Of a DNA stretch of 10,188 bases, positions 7,723 through 10,188 are shown piece by piece. The position numbers were made by a program, and so were the translations under genes. The DNA is from SZUA-448 sp964602475 (GTDB lineage: Bacteria; Bacillota; Clostridia; Lachnospirales; Lachnospiraceae): the NCBI GenBank assembly GCA_964602475.1, contig CAZRRN010000073.1:1-10188 (forward strand). The letters are read 5' to 3'. A model generated the notes under the pieces. It was not told where the DNA came from, searched no databases, and was given only the letters and a program-made list of their open reading frames with translations. How positions within the stretch are numbered: position 1 is the first letter of the stretch; every line of letters begins with the position of its first letter.

Positions 7723-8637
7723 CTAGCGATCTCTCTGACTGCGGAACTGAATCAGAGTTACCGCAAGCACCATAACGAAAAGCACCATAGAAACGGCACT
7801 GGAATATCCAAGCTTCCAGTCAATAAATGCTTTCTGGTAGATATAATAAACAAGAACGGTTGCAGACGGTGCCAGCTCTCCACTGCCTCCGCCGGCCAGC
7901 ATGATAGCAACATCGTAAATCTTAAAACAGTTAATAGTCAGCATAATGACAACAAAGAAGGTGGTGCTGCGCAGCTGAGGCCAGGTGATGTAGAGAAATT
8001 TCTTCCAGGTTCCGGCACCGTCCAGACTTGCAGCCTCATAAAGCTCTGAGGAGATTCCCTGAAGACCGGCAAGGTAAATGACCATATAATACCCCATGTA
8101 TTTCCATACACTGAAGAGAATCATACTGACAAGAACAAGACTACCAGTGAACCACTGCGGAAGATTCTGCGAAGACACATGAAAAACATTGTACAACAGG
8201 CTGTTAATCGGTCCTTTGGAAGGATGAAAGAGCATTTTCCAGACGGCGGTGACAGCTACCATAGAAGCAACATACGGAAAAAAAGAAAATGTCCGGAAGA
8301 TTCCGCGGCAGATGATTTTCTGGTTCAGAACAATTGCCAGTGCGAGAGAAGCAATCATAGTAAGGGGAACCGTACCGATACAGTAGAGTACGGTATTTCG
8401 GAGTGCTGACAGAAATAAAGGATCTGATCCGAGCTTTTTAAAATTATCAATGCCGGCAAAGGTGATTGCATTGCTTCCGTCCCAGTTCATAAAGGCCAGT
8501 GCAAATGCAAAGACGATCGGAACCAGTGTAAAGACGGCAAATCCGATGAAGTTTGGTGCGATAAAGGAATAAGCAACCAGATTCCGCTTGATTTCCCTTC
8601 TTCGCCTGTTTTTACTTGCTGTATTTTTTTCTTTCAT
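7723..8637 (-). CDS. CUT1 sugar ABC transporter permease (MalF/UgpA type)
   Basis: This 304-residue partner of the MalG-type permease has a basic N-terminus (RRRREIKRN, residues 11-19) and then a first membrane segment containing the family-typical FIAPNFIGFAVFTLVP (25-40). Further membrane segments follow. The EAA loop is EAASLDGAGTWKKFLYITWP at 201-220 with the conserved Gly at 207. GGAGAGGA lies a few bases before the ATG at 8637. It is the first gene after the solute-binding protein, separated by 94 bp that contain a stable stem-loop, and is followed at 13 bp by permease 2. The order binding protein, MalF-type, MalG-type is the usual CUT1 order. Confidence 0.95.
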   Translation of the reverse strand: MKEKNTASKNRRRREIKRNLVAYSFIAPNFIGFAVFTLVPIVFAFALAFMNWDGSNAITFAGIDNFKKLGSDPLFLSALRNTVLYCIGTVPLTMIASLALAIVLNQKIICRGIFRTFSFFPYVASMVAVTAVWKMLFHPSKGPINSLLYNVFHVSSQNLPQWFTGSLVLVSMILFSVWKYMGYYMVIYLAGLQGISSELYEAASLDGAGTWKKFLYITWPQLRSTTFFVVIMLTINCFKIYDVAIMLAGGGSGELAPSATVLVYYIYQKAFIDWKLGYSSAVSMVLFVMVLAVTLIQFRSQRDR

Positions 8638-8691
8638 TCTTTCCTCTCCGAATTACCCTGTTATCCAGTGACGGGTTATAATTTTGAAATA

Positions 8692-8715
8692 GGACCGGAG
8701 GTTACCCGCCGGCCC
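8692..8715 (-). promoter_or_regulatory. Intercistronic stem-loop between binding protein and permease 1
   Basis: Read on the minus strand, GGGCCGG (8715-8709) pairs with CCGGTCC (8698-8692) through one G-U pair. After a C-U mismatch, two G-C pairs close a GTAA loop of the stable GNRA type. No T-run follows directly (TATTTCAAAATT), so full termination is unlikely. Such hairpins often protect the upstream binding-protein message from 3' decay or partly end transcription, keeping permease levels low. That role is inferred from other sugar operons. Confidence 0.6.
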
Positions 8716-8731
8716 CATAAGATATACAGAT

Positions 8732-10072
8732 TTACTTTAATCCGGCAACGCCGTTGTTCATTGCTGCAATTCCTTCATCAACGGTCATTTCACCTGACAT
8801 AATCGCTGTATGATAGGTATCAAGCAGAGAGTTGATTTCTGAAACATTGCTTGCATAAGGAACTTCCAGGTACAGATTTGATACATTAAGAGCTTCCTTA
8901 CTTGCGTCATCTGTCGGGAAGCCTGCAAGACTTGTGATAATGTTTCTTGCTTCGCTGGTCATGATTGCCGGGAAGTTACCGGTTTCTGCCATAACCTTTG
9001 CACCCTCTTCTCCGCTGACCCACTTAACAAAGTTCCATGCTTCATCGGGAGTATCGGTAGCACTGGTCACTGCAAGACCTGTGATGGTTCCGAGGGTGGA
9101 GCCGGCTTCTACGCCGTCAGCATGCGGATATTTAACAAGACCCCAGTTGCCGCAGAGGGAGCTGTCATATTCGCCGGAAGCAAGATTGTTGATCAGAGTG
9201 CTGATGAACCATGACCCCATATTTAACATTGCAACATCCCCGCCGGAGAAAGCAGCAGAATAATGCAGACCTTCAGTTTTCAGATCGGAGTATTTTCTGC
9301 ATACACCGTCAGCTTCCTGATTCAGAACCATTTCATAATATGGCTTGAAGAACTCGTAATTTCCGCTTAAGATATTGTTCTTTCCATCAAGTACACCGAA
9401 CAGCTGAACTGCACTTCTCCAGGTATGGTAATGAGCTCCGTACACCTGATTGCCAAATTCGGTATTTGTAACCGACCTTGCCAGTGCGTCATATTCGTCG
9501 AAGGTCATATCATTGTTAGGATAAGCAACTCCTGCAGCATCAAAGACATCCTTGTTGTAGAAGAGCAGCCAGAAATCATTACGAAACGGCAGTTCATAAA
9601 GCTTACCGTCAACGGTCACCTGATCGGTTGCACCGGAATACTTTGTTAAGTCAACCGATCCGGATGAAATATAATCGTCAAGAGCAAGAAGCGTATTTTT
9701 CTGGACGAGTGTTGCGTAACCGGGAACATCCTTGATTGTAACAACATCGAAATCGGTTCCGCTGCCGGATAATTCGGTAGCAAGAACGGTCATATAATCG
9801 GTAGAACCAAGGTCTACCATTTCGATGGTGATATTATCATATTCTTTCTCGTAAGCTTCCTTCAGGGCTTTCCAGTAGGTGGTTGTTTCCTGATCCCAGA
9901 TTGCCCATTTTAGGGTAACTTTCTTTGCGGCAGAAGTCGGAGCAGAAGTCGCAGCCGGACTTGTCGGCGCAGACGTCGGATTGGTACCTCCATCTGAATT
10001 GTTGCCGCATGCTGTAAACATTGTCATAACCATTGCGGTTATCAGCAGAATACTTAACAGTTTCTTTCTCAT
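8732..10072 (-). CDS. Extracellular solute-binding lipoprotein, family 1 (sugar ABC transporter)
   Basis: This 446-residue lipoprotein captures the sugar outside the cell and delivers it to the two permeases. Residues 1-21 are the signal peptide, with the lipobox Phe-Thr-Ala-Cys ending at lipidated Cys 22. A Thr/Ser/Ala/Pro linker with repeated TSAP units runs to about residue 50. The mature domain starts as VTLKWAIWDQETTTYWKALK and carries typical family 1 features: DFDVVTIKD, the stretch LYELPFRNDFWLLFYNKDVF, and DEAWNFVKWVSGEEGAKVMAETGNFPA split around the C-lobe. The open frame reaches back to 10144, but the start at 10072 is chosen because GGAGG lies 5 bases upstream and the signal peptide begins there with MRKKLLS. 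The extra 24 codons would spoil the signal peptide and run through the structured leader. It heads the operon with both permeases. Sugar specificity is unknown. Confidence 0.95.
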   Translation of the reverse strand: MRKKLLSILLITAMVMTMFTACGNNSDGGTNPTSAPTSPAATSAPTSAAKKVTLKWAIWDQETTTYWKALKEAYEKEYDNITIEMVDLGSTDYMTVLATELSGSGTDFDVVTIKDVPGYATLVQKNTLLALDDYISSGSVDLTKYSGATDQVTVDGKLYELPFRNDFWLLFYNKDVFDAAGVAYPNNDMTFDEYDALARSVTNTEFGNQVYGAHYHTWRSAVQLFGVLDGKNNILSGNYEFFKPYYEMVLNQEADGVCRKYSDLKTEGLHYSAAFSGGDVAMLNMGSWFISTLINNLASGEYDSSLCGNWGLVKYPHADGVEAGSTLGTITGLAVTSATDTPDEAWNFVKWVSGEEGAKVMAETGNFPAIMTSEARNIITSLAGFPTDDASKEALNVSNLYLEVPYASNVSEINSLLDTYHTAIMSGEMTVDEGIAAMNNGVAGLK

Positions 10073-10077
10073 AAATT

Positions 10078-10082
10078 CCTCC
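10078..10082 (-). promoter_or_regulatory. Ribosome binding site setting the start of the binding-protein gene
   Basis: GGAGG on the minus strand lies 5 bases before the ATG at 10072. It decides against the longer open frame starting at 10144. Confidence 0.85.
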
Positions 10083-10086
10083 ATGC

Positions 10087-10167
10087 CGGAGCATTTTTTG
10101 TGAAGGCACGCGAGCAGAATGTCAAATTCTGCACTGCGATTCAAGTTTGTGCTCCGTTACAAACTTG
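10087..10167 (-). repeat. Structured leader of the sugar-uptake operon with nested inverted repeats
   Basis: Three perfect inverted repeats lie ahead of the binding-protein gene. CAAGTTTGT/ACAAACTTG (10142-10150 and 10159-10167) has an 8-base loop. GCAGAAT/ATTCTGC (10114-10120 and 10126-10132) has a 5-base loop, with CGC/GCG (10109-10111, 10136-10138) extending it. CGGAGCA/TGCTCCG (10087-10093 and 10150-10156) is a long-range pair that overlaps the first hairpin, so the two cannot both form fully. The long-range pair ends only 4 bases from the GGAGG. This could be a regulatory leader or part of a dispersed palindromic repeat; the window edge hides the rest. A TTGACA (minus strand, 10125-10120) lies in the middle hairpin but has no good -10 downstream. 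Confidence 0.5.
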
Positions 10168-10188
10168 CAGGGTGAAAGATAAGCACAT

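Noticed and set aside
9928..9980. Short tandem DNA repeat in the binding-protein gene
   Set aside because: It encodes the Thr/Ser/Ala/Pro linker after the lipidated Cys; such low-complexity spacers are normal in these lipoproteins.
10083..10096. Plus-strand mini-terminator ATGC-CGGA-GCAT followed by T-run
   Set aside because: The stem has only 4 bp and no plus-strand gene ends nearby.
10073..10144. N-terminal extension of the binding protein from an ATG at 10144
   Set aside because: It would place 24 residues before an excellent lipoprotein signal peptide and read through the inverted repeats; the GGAGG at 10078-10082 supports 10072.

Overview
The window looks like chromosomal DNA from a gut-type Gram-positive anaerobe, most likely Lachnospiraceae or a relative. 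This rests on moderate GC, strong GGAGG-type ribosome binding sites, Gram-positive lipoprotein signal peptides, a CUT1 sugar transporter operon without its own ATPase, and a nucleoside hydrolase of a type I associate with that family. The taxonomic call is inference; there is no rRNA or tRNA in the window.

Left part (1-1606, plus strand): a small GNAT acetyltransferase (92-643), then a nucleoside hydrolase (756-1606) that is split between two frames. The break falls exactly where the conserved Gly-Gly loop should be, so it is called a pseudogene with a short internal deletion.

Middle (1607-6014, plus strand): a 1409-residue lipoprotein of unknown function (1737-5966). It sits behind a near-consensus extended -10 promoter, has a leader hairpin just ahead of its ribosome binding site, and ends at a strong intrinsic terminator. 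After the lipidated Cys comes an Asp/Tyr/Gly-rich acidic linker, then a long Tyr- and Asp-rich beta-type exported region. Within it I find a module that occurs about three times and is not a family I recognise. This is the best candidate for something undescribed.

Right part (6035-10188, minus strand, convergent with the lipoprotein gene): a sugar-uptake operon read right to left. It runs from the family 1 solute-binding lipoprotein (10072-8732) through permease 1 (8637-7723) and permease 2 (7709-6864) to a cytosolic protein with a C-terminal F5/8 type C (discoidin-like) fold (6835-6035). Spacings of 94, 13 and 28 bp suggest one transcript. A stable stem-loop lies between the binding-protein gene and the first permease, as expected where the binding protein is made in excess. 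The leader of the binding-protein gene is rich in inverted repeats that could form alternative folds, or could be a dispersed repeat cut by the window edge. No ATP-binding subunit is present, so a shared MsmK/MsmX-type ATPase encoded elsewhere is expected. The substrate cannot be read from this window.
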